Part shown: piece by piece, positions 35,715 to 44,228 of the stretch
Position numbering within the stretch: position 1 is the first letter of the stretch
How the letters are laid out: each line of letters opens with the position of its first letter
From: Arthrobacter sp. FB24
GTDB taxonomy: Bacteria > Actinomycetota > Actinomycetes > Actinomycetales > Micrococcaceae
Reading direction: 5' to 3'
Assembly (NCBI RefSeq): GCF_000196235.1
Contig: NC_008541.1
Span: 1,364,001 to 1,428,000, forward strand
Length of the DNA: 64,000 bases
Notes under the pieces: generated by a model
Told to the model about the DNA's origin: nothing
The model's database searches: none
The model's input: only the letters and a program-made list of their open reading frames with translations
Translations under genes and position numbers: made by a program

Positions 35715-36329
35715 CTAGCGGATGACAGCAAGAATGGTTTCGAGGGCGTCCTCCGGCACGGTGCGAGGAATGTTGCCGAGTGAAGCGTTGAAGATATGGC
35801 TACCGGTGCAGACCTGGGCTTCGTGGATGCCATTTTCCTTCGTGGCGGTCCACGCCGACCATCCACGTTCGCGTGCAACGGTCTCGACCATTGTCACTCC
35901 GGGGTTCAACTCGCTGTACCTGCAGCTGGCCGCCAACAACGCCTGCGTCTCACTCGCAACAGATAAGTCAGTGAAAGTTAGTACGGCATAGGGTTTTGTT
36001 TCGTCACCGGACTCAGAATAGGCACAGCCGGTCGAGTCCGGGGACGCCGTGCGTTCACCCTCGGGTCCAAAGCGCGGCAGCCCTGTAAAGCGTGCCAAGT
36101 ACGCCGCTCCGGCCGCGCAGAAGTCCGGCACCGGCTGCCCTGCGGAAGGAAAATCGGCCGGGGACTCGGGACGGGGGCCGGATGTTTCCGACGACGTAGA
36201 AACGGTAGCCGTATCCTGCTGGACGACTGGCTCGGTGCCGGACTCAACTGATCCTGGGGCGGGTGCGGCGCAACCCGAAGCCAGTAGTGTTAATGCAGCG
36301 GCCAGAAGCCGCCCTGCCGCCTGATTCAC
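35715..36329 (-). CDS. Putative lipoprotein (DUF3558-like)
   Basis: A 204-residue exported protein starting at GTG 36329, preceded by a G-run ribosome site. A signal sequence ends in the lipobox LASGC (Cys about 20), followed by a Ser/Thr/Pro-rich linker to about 65. The soluble domain has Cys residues in 'PDFCAAGAAYLARF', 'DSTGCAYSESGD', 'LAASCRYSEL' and 'EAQVCTGSHIF', which could form two disulfides. This spacing resembles DUF3558-type actinobacterial lipoproteins, but the match is weak. It stands alone between a membrane protein and nasB. Confidence 0.7.
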   Translation of the reverse strand: MNQAAGRLLAAALTLLASGCAAPAPGSVESGTEPVVQQDTATVSTSSETSGPRPESPADFPSAGQPVPDFCAAGAAYLARFTGLPRFGPEGERTASPDSTGCAYSESGDETKPYAVLTFTDLSVASETQALLAASCRYSELNPGVTMVETVARERGWSAWTATKENGIHEAQVCTGSHIFNASLGNIPRTVPEDALETILAVIR

Positions 36330-36418
36330 GGTACCCCCCCATCGATGATGGTTCAGGCTAGCAGGAGGGGACACCGGAGCGGCAGGGGTCCAGGCGGCGT
36401 CCCCCGCGTCACATCACG

Positions 36419-38032
36419 TCAGGCGGCTGGTGCCGCCTGGAAGTGTTTTTCGATGATGTCCTTGATGTCGGAGTGGCAGCCGCCGCAGCCGGTGCCGGCG
36501 CGGGTGGCGCCGGAAACCTCTGCCACGGTGGAGCAGCCGTCAACAACAGCGTCCTGGATCTTGGTGCCGCTGACCCCTGCGCACCGGCAGACGGTGCGGG
36601 CGGGGTCGCTGTTGCCCGGGGCGGCCAGCTGGTCCGGTCCGTCAAGGCGCAGCAGGAGCGACCTGTCGGCGGGGAGCTCGTCGCCGCGCTCGAACAGGGA
36701 CACCAGCTCCGCCGCGGTGCGTGGCATGCCCACGGCCACGAGGCCCTCCAGGACTCCGCCGCGAGTGGTCATCTTGACGTAGCGGCCGTGTTCCGGATCC
36801 GCCCACTGCGCGATCTGCAGACGCGGGCGGCCGTTCACGGCACCGGCCGTCAAGACCTCGTCGTCCCACGGATCGGCGGCATTGTCGCCGGCCACGGCCA
36901 AGTTCAGGCCCCGGGCCTTGAGGACGATGACGCCCGGCTTTTCCATCGGGAGTTCCGGCAGGGCGTTGGCAACCTCCGCCGATGCGGCGTCGCTTCCGCG
37001 TTCAACAGAGGCCTCGCCGGATCCCGCAGCGGATCCCTCGGCGAGGAGCGTCAAGTACTCGGCGAGCCACTCCGCCTGCCGCCAGCCCGGACCCACCAGG
37101 CCGGAGGGGCCGGACGCGGTGCGGCACTCACTGCAGGAAGGATCCGGGCACCGGACTTCGGCGCAGTCGCCGATCGCGAAAATGTGGGGCTCATGGTGTG
37201 CCCGCAGTTTGTGGTCCACCAGGATGCCCGTGGCCGTGGACAGCCCGCAGCCTTCGGCCAGTTCCACGCGCGGCCGGACGCCGCAGGACAGCACCAGCAG
37301 GTCGCCGTCGATCGCTGAACCGTCATCCAGCAGCAGGGCGGAGAAGCCGCCGTCGGAAGCGGTGTGTTCGATCCCGGTGGAGCGCGCATTGCCGGCCATC
37401 CGGACGCCGCAGTTGCGCAGGCTGGCGGCCAGCACCGCTCCGCCGCCGCGGTCGATGTTCCGGCCCAGCGGGTGCGGTCCGTTGTGGACCACGGTCACGG
37501 TGGCGCCTTCCTCGGCGGCGGCCAGGGCCGTCTCGAGTCCCAGGACGCCGCCGCCCAGGACCACCACGCGCTTGCCGCCGGATACAGCCTGGCGGAGCAC
37601 CTCGGCGTCGCGCAGGTCGCGCAGCGCGGTCACGCCGGCGGGCAGAACCGGGTGGGCCGGGTCCGGGTTGAGACCGGTCAGGTTGGGGATGACCGGACGC
37701 GAACCGGTGGCAAACACCAGCCGGTCATAGCGGGGCGTGGTGCCGTCCGTGAGGATCACCTGCTGGCGGGCGCGGTCCACCCGGCGGACGCGGACGCCGA
37801 GCCGGACGTCCACACCGTCGGCGACCAGCGCGGCGGCGTCGGACAGCGCCAGCGCGCCCGCAGTGGTGCGACCGACGCCGAGGTCTGCCACCAGCACGCG
37901 GTTGTAGGCGGCGTCCGCTTCCTCGCCGATCACGGTCAGGTGGGCCAGCCCGCTGCGGACGGCGGGCAGCAGCTCATCGACCAGCCGTGCGGCAACCGGA
38001 CCAAAGCCAACAATTACTATCTGCTCACTCAT
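36419..38032 (-). CDS. nasB: Assimilatory nitrate reductase electron-transfer subunit
   Basis: A 537-residue flavoprotein that passes electrons from NAD(P)H to NasC. FAD loop QIVIVGFGPVAARLVDEL, NAD loop 'RVVVLGGGVLGLETALAAAEEGA', 'HIFAIGDCAEV' near 300, and a BFD-type [2Fe-2S] domain at the C-terminus (CRCAGVSGTKIQDAV...GCSTVAEV...GCGGCHSD). An insertion right after GDC carries four cysteines (C-x4-C-x4-C-x2-C), not typical of NirB N-termini. It resembles the N-terminal half of NirB but lacks the sirohaem domain. ATG 38032 overlaps the nasC stop by ATGA, so the two are coupled. Confidence 0.87.
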   Translation of the reverse strand: MSEQIVIVGFGPVAARLVDELLPAVRSGLAHLTVIGEEADAAYNRVLVADLGVGRTTAGALALSDAAALVADGVDVRLGVRVRRVDRARQQVILTDGTTPRYDRLVFATGSRPVIPNLTGLNPDPAHPVLPAGVTALRDLRDAEVLRQAVSGGKRVVVLGGGVLGLETALAAAEEGATVTVVHNGPHPLGRNIDRGGGAVLAASLRNCGVRMAGNARSTGIEHTASDGGFSALLLDDGSAIDGDLLVLSCGVRPRVELAEGCGLSTATGILVDHKLRAHHEPHIFAIGDCAEVRCPDPSCSECRTASGPSGLVGPGWRQAEWLAEYLTLLAEGSAAGSGEASVERGSDAASAEVANALPELPMEKPGVIVLKARGLNLAVAGDNAADPWDDEVLTAGAVNGRPRLQIAQWADPEHGRYVKMTTRGGVLEGLVAVGMPRTAAELVSLFERGDELPADRSLLLRLDGPDQLAAPGNSDPARTVCRCAGVSGTKIQDAVVDGCSTVAEVSGATRAGTGCGGCHSDIKDIIEKHFQAAPAA

Positions 38033-40230
38033 GAGGCCTCCGATGTCTGAAGAACGCTGTGCTGAAGTCCGTTGGCGGCCAACCGGACCCAGACTTTGTT
38101 GAATTTGAACTCGGGCATCCCGGAGATGGGATCGGTGGCGGCCTCCGTCAGGCGGTTGGCGCTCTCGAGCTCCGGGAAGTGGAACGGCAGGAAGACCGTC
38201 TCGGGTCGGATGGCGGTGCTGAGTTCCGCCCGGCACAGTACTTCGCCGCGCTCGTTGGCCACCGACACGAACGCGCCGTCGGTAATGCCCATGGACGCCG
38301 CGGCTGCGGGATGGATCTGCAGCTTCGCCTCCGGCTGGGACTCCAGCAGCTCGGACACGCGTCGGGTCTGCGACCCGGACTGGTAATGCTCCAGCAGGCG
38401 GCCGGTAATGAGCGTCATGGTCTTGGCGTCCGGGGCTGTGTTGTCCCGGGCGGGGTTTGCTGCCGGAGTACGACGGCGGCGGGGCGCCACCGGCGTCATG
38501 ACCGCCTTGCCGTCGGCGTGGGCAAAACCGTCGAGGAACAGCCGCGGCGTGCCGGTGCTTCCCGCGGGGTAGGGCCAGTAGGCGGCCTCGCCGCGGTCCA
38601 GCATCGCGTAGTCGATGCCCGAGTAGTCAGCGAGCCCGCCGGCGGAGGCCAGGCGCAGTTCCTCGAAGACCGTTTCGGGATCCTCGCTGTAGGTGGACGG
38701 GGCATCGAGCGCTTCGGCGAGTCGTGCCATGATCCAGAGTTCGCTGCGGGCTCCGGCGGGCGGCTGCAGGGCACGGCGTCGGCGCAGCACGCGCCCCTCA
38801 AGGTTGGTCAGTGTGCCTTCCTCCTCCGCCCACTGAAGGACCGGCAGGATGAGGTCTGCTTCGGCGGCCGTTTCGGAGACGAAGAAATCGCAGACCACTA
38901 GGAAGTCCAGGCTGCGAAGGCCCTCGATGACTGCGTTTGCATCGGGGGAGGCCACCGCGATGTTGGAGGCGTGCACGAAGAGGCAGCGGACGCCGTCGGG
39001 CTGTCCGAGGGACTTCAGGAGCTGGACGGCGGGGAGGCCGGGGCCGGGAATCAGCGATTCCGGCACGCCCCATACCTTGGCCACATGCGCGCGGGCCGCG
39101 GGATCGGTGATCTTCCGGTAGCCGGGGAGCTGATCGGCCTTCTGGCCGTGCTCGCGGCCGCCCTGGCCGTTGCCCTGGCCGGTGAGTGTGCCGTAGCCGC
39201 TGCGGGCGGAACCCGGCAGGCCGAGCAGCAGGCTCAGGTTGATGGCAGCGGTAGCGGTGTCCGTACCGTCCACGTGCTGCTCCACGCCGCGGCCCGTCAG
39301 GATGTAGCTTCCACCCTGCGCAGCGCCGTGGGCCAGCCTGCGCGCCGTTTCGCGGATGAGGTCGGCGGGCACGCCGGTCAGGGACTGGACCCGTTCGGGC
39401 CAGAAGGCGTTGACGCTGCGGACCAGGGCGTCGAAGCCGCTGGTGCGCGCCTTGATGAAGTCGGTGTCGGCCAGGCCTTCGTGGATCACCACGTGGGAGA
39501 GACCCAGCAGCAGGGCGAGGTCCGTGCCCGGCAGGGGCTGCAGGTGCAGGCCGCCGCCGTCGGAGGTGAACGCGGCAGTGGCGGAACGGCGGGGGTCCAC
39601 CACGATCAGCCCGCCGGCGTCGCGTACCCCCTGCAGGTGCTGCACGAAGGGCGGCATGGTCTCGGCCACGTTGGAGCCGAGCATCAGGATGGCGCTGGCG
39701 CTGTCCAGGCCCTCGAGCGGAAACGGGAGTCCGCGGTCCACGCCGAACGCCCTCATGCCGGCGGCGGCCGCGGAGGACATGCAGAACCGGCCGTTGTAGT
39801 CGATCCGGGATGTGCCAAGGGCGAGGCGGGCGAACTTGCCCAGCATGTAGGCCTTTTCGTTGGTCAGGCCGCCGCCGCCGAAAACGCCGACAGCGTCCGC
39901 GCCGTAGCGGGCACGGGTGTCCTTGACGGCTGCGGTGATGAGCTTCAGGGCGTCATCCCAGCTCACGGGGCGGTGGACTCCGTCAGAGCCCTTCAGCATG
40001 GGCTCGGTGACGCGTCCGGGGTGGCTCAGCAGGGACGCGGACGTCCACCCCTTGCGGCAGAGGCCGCCGCGGTTGGTGGGGAAGTCGCGTCCGGATACCT
40101 CCAGGACAGATTGAGCCGGCACGGGGTCTGACCCCGGCTGGACAGCCGGGGTCAGAGCCGCTGGGGACTTCAGCGTCATGGCGCACTGCAAGGCGCAGTA
40201 GGGGCAGTGCGTGTCGGCGCTTGTGGTCAT
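38029..40230 (-). CDS. nasC: Assimilatory nitrate reductase catalytic subunit (molybdopterin enzyme)
   Basis: A 733-residue cytoplasmic enzyme reducing nitrate to nitrite. The N-terminus carries the [4Fe-4S] ligands in THCPYCALQCAMT and GGLCRKGWT, followed by the bis-MGD domains ('VGVFGGGGLTNEKAYMLGKFARLALGTSRIDYNGRFC' split across motifs; 'ILMLGSNVAETMP') and the C-terminal MoCo dinucleotide-binding domain ('TLITGRLLEHYQSGSQTRR', 'FVSVANERGEV'). No Tat signal, as expected for the assimilatory form. ATG 40230 lies one base after the narK stop; an upstream in-frame ATG (40251) lies inside narK and is less likely. Operon narK-nasC-nasB. Confidence 0.93.
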   Translation of the reverse strand: MTTSADTHCPYCALQCAMTLKSPAALTPAVQPGSDPVPAQSVLEVSGRDFPTNRGGLCRKGWTSASLLSHPGRVTEPMLKGSDGVHRPVSWDDALKLITAAVKDTRARYGADAVGVFGGGGLTNEKAYMLGKFARLALGTSRIDYNGRFCMSSAAAAGMRAFGVDRGLPFPLEGLDSASAILMLGSNVAETMPPFVQHLQGVRDAGGLIVVDPRRSATAAFTSDGGGLHLQPLPGTDLALLLGLSHVVIHEGLADTDFIKARTSGFDALVRSVNAFWPERVQSLTGVPADLIRETARRLAHGAAQGGSYILTGRGVEQHVDGTDTATAAINLSLLLGLPGSARSGYGTLTGQGNGQGGREHGQKADQLPGYRKITDPAARAHVAKVWGVPESLIPGPGLPAVQLLKSLGQPDGVRCLFVHASNIAVASPDANAVIEGLRSLDFLVVCDFFVSETAAEADLILPVLQWAEEEGTLTNLEGRVLRRRRALQPPAGARSELWIMARLAEALDAPSTYSEDPETVFEELRLASAGGLADYSGIDYAMLDRGEAAYWPYPAGSTGTPRLFLDGFAHADGKAVMTPVAPRRRRTPAANPARDNTAPDAKTMTLITGRLLEHYQSGSQTRRVSELLESQPEAKLQIHPAAAASMGITDGAFVSVANERGEVLCRAELSTAIRPETVFLPFHFPELESANRLTEAATDPISGMPEFKFNKVWVRLAANGLQHSVLQTSEAS

Positions 40231-40231
40231 G

Positions 40232-41644
40232 TTAGACGTGTCCCATCGCATTTCGGTTGGCGTTGCGGATGTAGCAGGCCCAGCAGACCACCAGCATCAG
40301 GACGTACGCCGCGACGAAGCCGTAGAAAGCGGGGGTGTACGAGCCGCTGGCCTGGTTGGAGGCGTTCAGCACCTGCGGGATAACGAACCCGCCGTAGGCG
40401 CCGATTGCCGAGATCAGGCCCAGGGCCGAGGAAGCCAGGCGCTGGGTTGCCACCGAGCTGGCGCCGTTGCGGGCCGCCCGGCTGTTGGTGGCGAAGATGA
40501 TGGGGATCATCCGGTAGGTGGCGCCGTTTCCGAAGCCGCTTGCGGTGAAGAGCATCAGGAAGAGCACCAGGAAGAGCCAGAAGTTCTTGAGCGGCAGGGT
40601 CCAGATCATGGTCAGAGTGATGACGGCCATGGAGGCGAAGGCGGCAACGGTCATGCGGGCGCCGCCCATCCGGTCAGCCATGCGTCCGCCGTAGGGGCGG
40701 GCCAGTGAACCCACCAGCGGGCCGAGGAAGGCGAGGGACAATGCCACCGTGCCCACTCCGATGGAGGAGAAAGCGGGAAAGTAGTCCTTGATCAGCTTGG
40801 GGAACACCCCGGCGAAGCCGATGAACGAACCGAAGGTGCCGATGTACAGCAGCGCCATGATCCACAGGTGCGGTTCCTTGAGCGCTGCGATCGAGCCTGC
40901 CACGTCACCCTTGGCGCTGGTGAGGTTGTCCATGTACTTCCAGGCACCGAAGGCCGCGAGCAGGATGAGCGGGACCCACATGAGGCCTGCGACCGGAAGG
41001 TTGACGGTTCCGGCGGCCAGAAGCGTGATGGCGATCGGGACAGCCAGCTGTGCGACGGCGGCACCCATGTTGCCGCCGGCGGCGTTCAGGCCCAGGGCCC
41101 AGCCCTTTTCGCGGGCCGGGTAGAAGAACGTGATGTTGGCCATGGAGCTCGCAAAGTTGCCGCCGCCGAAGCCGGCCAGGGCAGCGACCAGGAGCATGAC
41201 GCCGAACGGTGTCCCCGGGTTGGAAACACACAGCGCCAGCCCAATGGAGGGGATGAGCAGCAGCAGGGCCGAGACGATGGTCCAGTTGCGGCCGCCGAAC
41301 CTGGGGACCATGAACGTGTAGGGGATGCGGAGGGTGGCACCCACCAGGCTGGGCATGGAGATCAGCCAGAAGATTTCGGAAGTGGAGAAGGTGAAGCCGG
41401 CGGCGGGGAGCTGGACCACCACGATGGACCAGAGCTGCCAGACGACAAAGCCGAGGAATTCGGCGAAGATGGACCAGTTTAGGTTGCGCCGGGCGATGGA
41501 ACGGCCCTGGGACTCCCACTGCTCCTTGTTCTCTGCATCCCAGTTGGCGATCCAGCGGCCGGGGCGGACTTCAAGGGCGGGGGCGTGAACGGTGCGGGTA
41601 GTTCCGGGCTGTGCGCCGGCCTCTGCCGTGCGGTCAACAGTCAC
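40232..41644 (-). CDS. narK: NarK/NasA-type nitrate/nitrite transporter (MFS)
   Basis: A 470-residue inner-membrane transporter with about 12 helices. The nitrate signature FGGGNFASSMANITFFYP and the second motif NAAGGNMG identify the nitrate-nitrite porter family. It carries a 60-residue hydrophilic N-terminal tail. GTG 41644 is the start: AAGGAGGT sits 6 bases before it, the strongest ribosome site in the region; the frame opening at 41704 is upstream of that site. First gene of narK-nasC-nasB, whose product feeds nitrate to the reductase. The upstream gap is shared with a divergent MHS transporter. Confidence 0.93.
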   Translation of the reverse strand: MTVDRTAEAGAQPGTTRTVHAPALEVRPGRWIANWDAENKEQWESQGRSIARRNLNWSIFAEFLGFVVWQLWSIVVVQLPAAGFTFSTSEIFWLISMPSLVGATLRIPYTFMVPRFGGRNWTIVSALLLLIPSIGLALCVSNPGTPFGVMLLVAALAGFGGGNFASSMANITFFYPAREKGWALGLNAAGGNMGAAVAQLAVPIAITLLAAGTVNLPVAGLMWVPLILLAAFGAWKYMDNLTSAKGDVAGSIAALKEPHLWIMALLYIGTFGSFIGFAGVFPKLIKDYFPAFSSIGVGTVALSLAFLGPLVGSLARPYGGRMADRMGGARMTVAAFASMAVITLTMIWTLPLKNFWLFLVLFLMLFTASGFGNGATYRMIPIIFATNSRAARNGASSVATQRLASSALGLISAIGAYGGFVIPQVLNASNQASGSYTPAFYGFVAAYVLMLVVCWACYIRNANRNAMGHV

Positions 41645-41792
41645 GGTGTACCTCCTTCGGGGGTTTTGTTGTTCTTCAAAGGTAGGGATGGCGCGTTTCG
41701 TCAACCGTCGCCGTTTGTTAACGTGCTGTGAAGTTTGCCTATCGGGGCATTTGTGACGGCGTGAGGCGCCGCTCAGTGAGACAAATCAAAAC

Positions 41793-41827
41793 GTCCGCAT
41801 ATTGGACCCTTTGTCCAGTCGCTGGAC
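41793..41827. promoter_or_regulatory. Four 5-bp half-sites at exact 10-bp spacing
   Basis: GTCCG (41793), TGGAC (41803), GTCCA (41813) and TGGAC (41823) alternate in orientation and are each 10 bp apart, so all lie on one face of the helix. The array ends 10 bp before TATTAT (41837-41842), a possible -10 for the downstream MHS transporter. It looks like a cooperative operator. Confidence 0.6.
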
Positions 41828-41847
41828 GGCGGGAACTATTATTGAGA

Positions 41848-41857
41848 GATACGTATC
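41848..41857. promoter_or_regulatory. 10-bp palindrome GATACGTATC
   Basis: A perfect palindrome just downstream of the possible -10 and 58 bp before the MHS transporter start. It may be a second operator. Confidence 0.4.
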
Positions 41858-41914
41858 CCTTAGCCGGGCAGTCTTTTGGGGCACCCGCCCGGTTTCTCAC
41901 GAAAGCGTTACTAC

Positions 41915-43327
41915 ATGTCATCCACTGCCACCTCACCGCAGCCGGGATCAGCCAAACAGGTTAACTCGCGCGGGCGAGTGATCGTCGCCAGCCTCATCGG
42001 CACCACCGTTGAGTTCTACGACTTCTACGTCTACGCCACTGCCGCTGTGCTCGTATTCCCCAAACTGTTCTTCCCGGGACAGAACGAGACCACCCAGCTG
42101 CTGAGCTCCTTCGCCGTGTTCGGTGTGGCGTTCATCGCCCGGCCGCTCGGTTCCGTGGTCTTCGGCCACTTCGGGGACAAATTCGGCCGCAAGGGCACCC
42201 TGGTGGCATCGCTGCTGACCATGGGCATCGCAACGTTCCTGATCGGCTGCCTCCCCACGGCGCTGGTACCGGGCTGGGGCTTCTGGGCGCCTGCACTCCT
42301 GGTGGTCATGCGCTTCGCCCAGGGCCTGGCCCTCGGCGGTGAATGGAGCGGCGCGGCCCTCCTGGCCACCGAGAACGCCCCCGCCAACAAGCGGGCAATC
42401 TATGGCACGTTCCCGCAGCTGGGTGCGCCTATCGGTTTCATTATCGCCAACGTGATCTTCCTCGTGGCCAGCTACCAGCTGTCCCCGCAGGCGTTTGAAG
42501 CCTGGGGCTGGCGCGTTCCGTTCCTGCTCAGCGCCGTCATGGTGATCATCGGGCTCTACGTCCGCCTCAAGCTGATTGAAACGCCGGCCTTCACCAAGGT
42601 CCTGGAATCCAACGAAGTGGCCAAGCTTCCCATCGGCCGTGTCTTCAAGACAAGCTGGCGCCCGCTCATCCTGGGTACTTTCATCATGCTGGCCACCTAC
42701 GTGCTGTTCTACCTGATGACCACGTTCACGCTGACCTACGGGACACGCCCCGCCACGCTGGACGCCGCCAAGGCAGCCGCTGAAAAGGCCGGGAAGCCGA
42801 TGACTGAGGCCGCAGCCGCCGCGTTCGTCCCCGGCCTGGGCTTCACGCGCAACGACTTCCTCTGGATGCTGATTGCCGGCGTCGTGTTCTTCGGCATCTT
42901 CACCCTGGTTTCCGGCCCGCTGGCAGAGAAGTACGGCCGCCGCAAGATGCTCATCGCGGTCACCGCGGGAATCTTCGTCTTCGGCCTGCTGTTCGTCCCG
43001 CTGTTCAGCGGCGGCTTCGTGGGCACCATGGCCCTGCTGATCCTCGGCTTCACCTTGATGGGACTGACCTTCGGACCCATGGGGGCGCTGCTGCCAGAAC
43101 TGTTCCCCACCAACGTCCGCTACACGGGGTCCGCGGTGAGCTACAACGTCTCCAGCATCCTGGGTGCGGCCGTGGCCCCCTTCATCGCGGTGTGGCTGTG
43201 GGAAATGGCGAAGGGCAGCCCTGTACTGGTTGGCGTGTACCTCAGCGTCATGGCCGTGCTGACGCTTGTGGCACTGTTCCTGAGCAAGGAAACGCGGGAC
43301 CTGGACTACGAGAACAACGTAGCCTGA
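41915..43327 (+). CDS. MHS-family MFS metabolite:H+ symporter
   Basis: A 470-residue, 12-helix transporter. The MHS subfamily motifs are clear: 'IGTTVEFYDFYVYATAA' in helix 1, 'RPLGSVVFGHFGDKFGRKG' in loop 2-3, 'RFAQGLALGGEWSGAALLATENAP' in helix 5 region. Relatives carry shikimate, alpha-ketoglutarate, proline/betaine or aromatic acids; the substrate cannot be fixed from sequence. ATG 41915 follows GAAAG. An Ala/Lys-rich insertion (about 285-310) lies in the outer loop before helix 8. The upstream operator array suggests substrate-linked control. A UUCG-loop terminator follows. Confidence 0.9.
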   Translation: MSSTATSPQPGSAKQVNSRGRVIVASLIGTTVEFYDFYVYATAAVLVFPKLFFPGQNETTQLLSSFAVFGVAFIARPLGSVVFGHFGDKFGRKGTLVASLLTMGIATFLIGCLPTALVPGWGFWAPALLVVMRFAQGLALGGEWSGAALLATENAPANKRAIYGTFPQLGAPIGFIIANVIFLVASYQLSPQAFEAWGWRVPFLLSAVMVIIGLYVRLKLIETPAFTKVLESNEVAKLPIGRVFKTSWRPLILGTFIMLATYVLFYLMTTFTLTYGTRPATLDAAKAAAEKAGKPMTEAAAAAFVPGLGFTRNDFLWMLIAGVVFFGIFTLVSGPLAEKYGRRKMLIAVTAGIFVFGLLFVPLFSGGFVGTMALLILGFTLMGLTFGPMGALLPELFPTNVRYTGSAVSYNVSSILGAAVAPFIAVWLWEMAKGSPVLVGVYLSVMAVLTLVALFLSKETRDLDYENNVA

Positions 43328-43346
43328 CCCGAGAAACCGTCACGGG

Positions 43347-43385
43347 AAATGCCCGGCACCCCTTCGCGGGGTGCCGGGCATTTTT
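43347..43385. terminator. Rho-independent terminator with TTCG loop
   Basis: AAATGCCCGGCACCCC, loop TTCG, then GGGGTGCCGGGCATTTTT. It ends the MHS transporter gene and can also serve the convergent amidotransferase gene. Confidence 0.9.
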
Positions 43386-43399
43386 GTTGTTTGCGGCCG

Positions 43400-44131
43400 C
43401 TACCTTGCGTAGCGCTCCACGAAGTTGCTGAGTATCTTCATCGGTTCCGCCGCGGTGAACTGCCGGGCGTCCTCCATCAGCACCTCCGCCGATTCCGGCG
43501 GGAAGTAACCCGCGTGTCGGTAGATGTCGATCCGGGTGACCAGACCGTCCGCATCGAGCTCCGGGTGGAACTGCGTGGCGTACAGGTTGGCCCTGATCCG
43601 GAACATGTGCACCGGGCAGGCCGCGGAACTGGCCAGGAGCACCGCGTGGGAAGGAAGGACGCTGACGGCTTCCTTGTGGCCGGTGAAGGCTGTGAAGCTT
43701 TCCGGCAGTCCGCGCAGGAGGGGATCCTGCAGGCCTTCCGCTGTGAGGCTGATGGTGGTGCCGCCCAGACCCTCGCCGTAGGTCCGGTCAATGACCGCGC
43801 CCTGGTGCAGGCCCAGCGTACCGACCCCGTAGCAGGCGCCGAGGAACGGGAAATCCGCCGGCACAATACGGTCCAGCAGCAGGCGCAGTTCATGCTCCAC
43901 CCGGTGCTGGGCCGCGCTCTTATGGTCGGCCGGGTCACTGGACGTGAAGGGGCTGCCGCCTACGATCACCCCGGAGTAATCGGACAGGTCCAGATCCGGC
44001 ATGGGTCCGGCTTCCATCCGGATGCGCCTCAGCTGCGCCGGCACAAGTCCGCCATAGCGCAGATAGGCCTCGTATTCCTCCTCGGCAGCCAGGTCCTCGG
44101 CACGCGATGCAAGAAGTAGAAATGGCTTCAC
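43400..44131 (-). CDS. Class I glutamine amidotransferase (GMP synthase-like)
   Basis: A 243-residue protein with the triad of class I glutaminases: Cys in FLGACYGVGTLG, His and Glu in TQFHPELD. The order 'YSGVIVGGSPFTSSD' before the Cys is typical of stand-alone GATase1 proteins annotated as GMP synthase-like. No synthase domain is present, so it may detoxify a gamma-glutamyl compound or act with an unknown partner. GTG 44131 lacks a clear ribosome site. It is isolated between the MHS transporter and accC. Confidence 0.85.
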   Translation of the reverse strand: MKPFLLLASRAEDLAAEEEYEAYLRYGGLVPAQLRRIRMEAGPMPDLDLSDYSGVIVGGSPFTSSDPADHKSAAQHRVEHELRLLLDRIVPADFPFLGACYGVGTLGLHQGAVIDRTYGEGLGGTTISLTAEGLQDPLLRGLPESFTAFTGHKEAVSVLPSHAVLLASSAACPVHMFRIRANLYATQFHPELDADGLVTRIDIYRHAGYFPPESAEVLMEDARQFTAAEPMKILSNFVERYAR

Positions 44132-44149
44132 ACGCTAAGTGTGCATGGA

Positions 44150-44185
44150 GCCGCCCCCGGGCGCCATGGGCGCGCCGGGGGCGGC
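44150..44185 (-). terminator. GC-rich hairpin after accC
   Basis: GCCGCCCCCGG (44150-44160) and CCGGGGGCGGC (44175-44185) are exact complements around a 14-base loop that can pair further. It lies about 45 bases beyond the accC stop. There is no T-run, so termination strength is uncertain. Confidence 0.5.
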
Positions 44186-44228
44186 GTGGAATGCTGTGTA
44201 TGCCGGCCGGGACGGAGCCGGCGCAGGC

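Noticed and set aside
41691..41722. GlnR box in the narK promoter (GTTTC and GTTTG 18 bp apart with GTTAAC)
   Set aside because: Spacing and half-sites do not fit the known GlnR consensus well enough to annotate, although GlnR control of narK is expected.
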